From NCBI GenBank assembly GCA_036925085.1, contig JAUPFP010000010.1, forward strand, positions 679,501 to 743,500: a stretch of DNA of 64,000 nucleotides, read 5' to 3'. The first letter of the stretch is position 1. Each line of letters starts with the position of its first letter. This DNA is from Brachycybe producta (taxonomy: Eukaryota > Arthropoda > Diplopoda > Playtdesmida > Andrognathidae). The position numbers and the translations under genes are program-made. The notes beneath the pieces are model-generated. The model worked only from the letters and a program-made list of their open reading frames with translations, did not search any database and was not told where the DNA came from. Below are positions 63,670-64,000 of the stretch, piece after piece.

Positions 63670-64000
63670 CTAAAAAAAAAACGAATGCGACAAAAAAAAA
63701 CGGTAATTGTTCAAAATGAATCCTTCCATCCATCAAACACGGAAGACATTTGGCACGACACAAATAAAAAAAAACACTAAGAGTGCTAGCTAATCAATTG
63801 GCGACATATTGCAACACCTTCGTAGAATTCCAGGTATAAAGAGGAAGAAGAGGAGTCACAAACGATTTCGATCGTAAATGCATTTTTAAACTGTGACCCG
63901 AGAAGTTAATTAACGGGGAGTATCTTCATTCCTCGTATACATCATTTAACGTATTTTTGTCTACAAACTGCGGGGAAAAACAACAACAACAACTCAAATT

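Overview
The window is AT-rich nuclear DNA of an animal. It holds seven multi-exon, spliced protein-coding genes in a background of miniature transposons, fold-back elements and homopolymer or microsatellite tracts. No prokaryotic features, rRNA genes or CRISPR arrays were seen. Two genes (DNAI7-like and TOGARAM-like) belong to the axoneme or cilium toolkit, and MARK and selenoprotein N are typical metazoan genes. The organism is therefore a ciliated metazoan, probably an invertebrate; the species cannot be fixed from the sequence. Splicing is mostly GT-AG, but frame and conservation force three GC-AG and two GA-AG introns. GA-AG introns are known to be frequent in only a few animals, such as some larvaceans and copepods.

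Layout. 288-2296 (-): inner exons of a DNAI7/CASC1-like axonemal dynein intermediate chain, running off the left edge. 2.3-10.4 kb: repeat-rich, no gene recognised. 10443-33902 (-): complete MARK/Par-1 kinase gene, with two tandem alternative UBA exons. 35206-37217 (+): complete PSMC5/Rpt6 proteasome ATPase, head-to-head with MARK. 37480-39802 (-): ETFA, tail-to-tail with PSMC5. 40779-44297 (-): selenoprotein N with an in-frame Sec TGA, a stem-loop abutting it and a SECIS element in the 3'UTR. 45155-47964 (-): an uncharacterised zinc-ribbon plus class I methyltransferase-like protein. 50092-63669 (-): 3' part of a TOGARAM-like TOG-domain gene, running off the right edge.

The genes do not form a pathway. 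They are a housekeeping and cytoskeletal neighbourhood: proteasome, mitochondrial electron transfer, ER redox/calcium, polarity kinase, cilia. Introns and intergenic stretches are filled by a high-copy palindromic repeat (here R1), a second family (R2), CRE-bearing fold-back MITEs, two hAT-type MITEs and one 5'-truncated LINE. Three of these insertions landed inside R1 copies and still carry clear target-site duplications.

The most interesting points are the mutually exclusive MARK UBA exons separated by only 34 nt, the cluster of GC-AG and GA-AG introns, the complete selenocysteine recoding apparatus of SELENON, and a TOGARAM-like protein that ends after a single C-terminal TOG domain.
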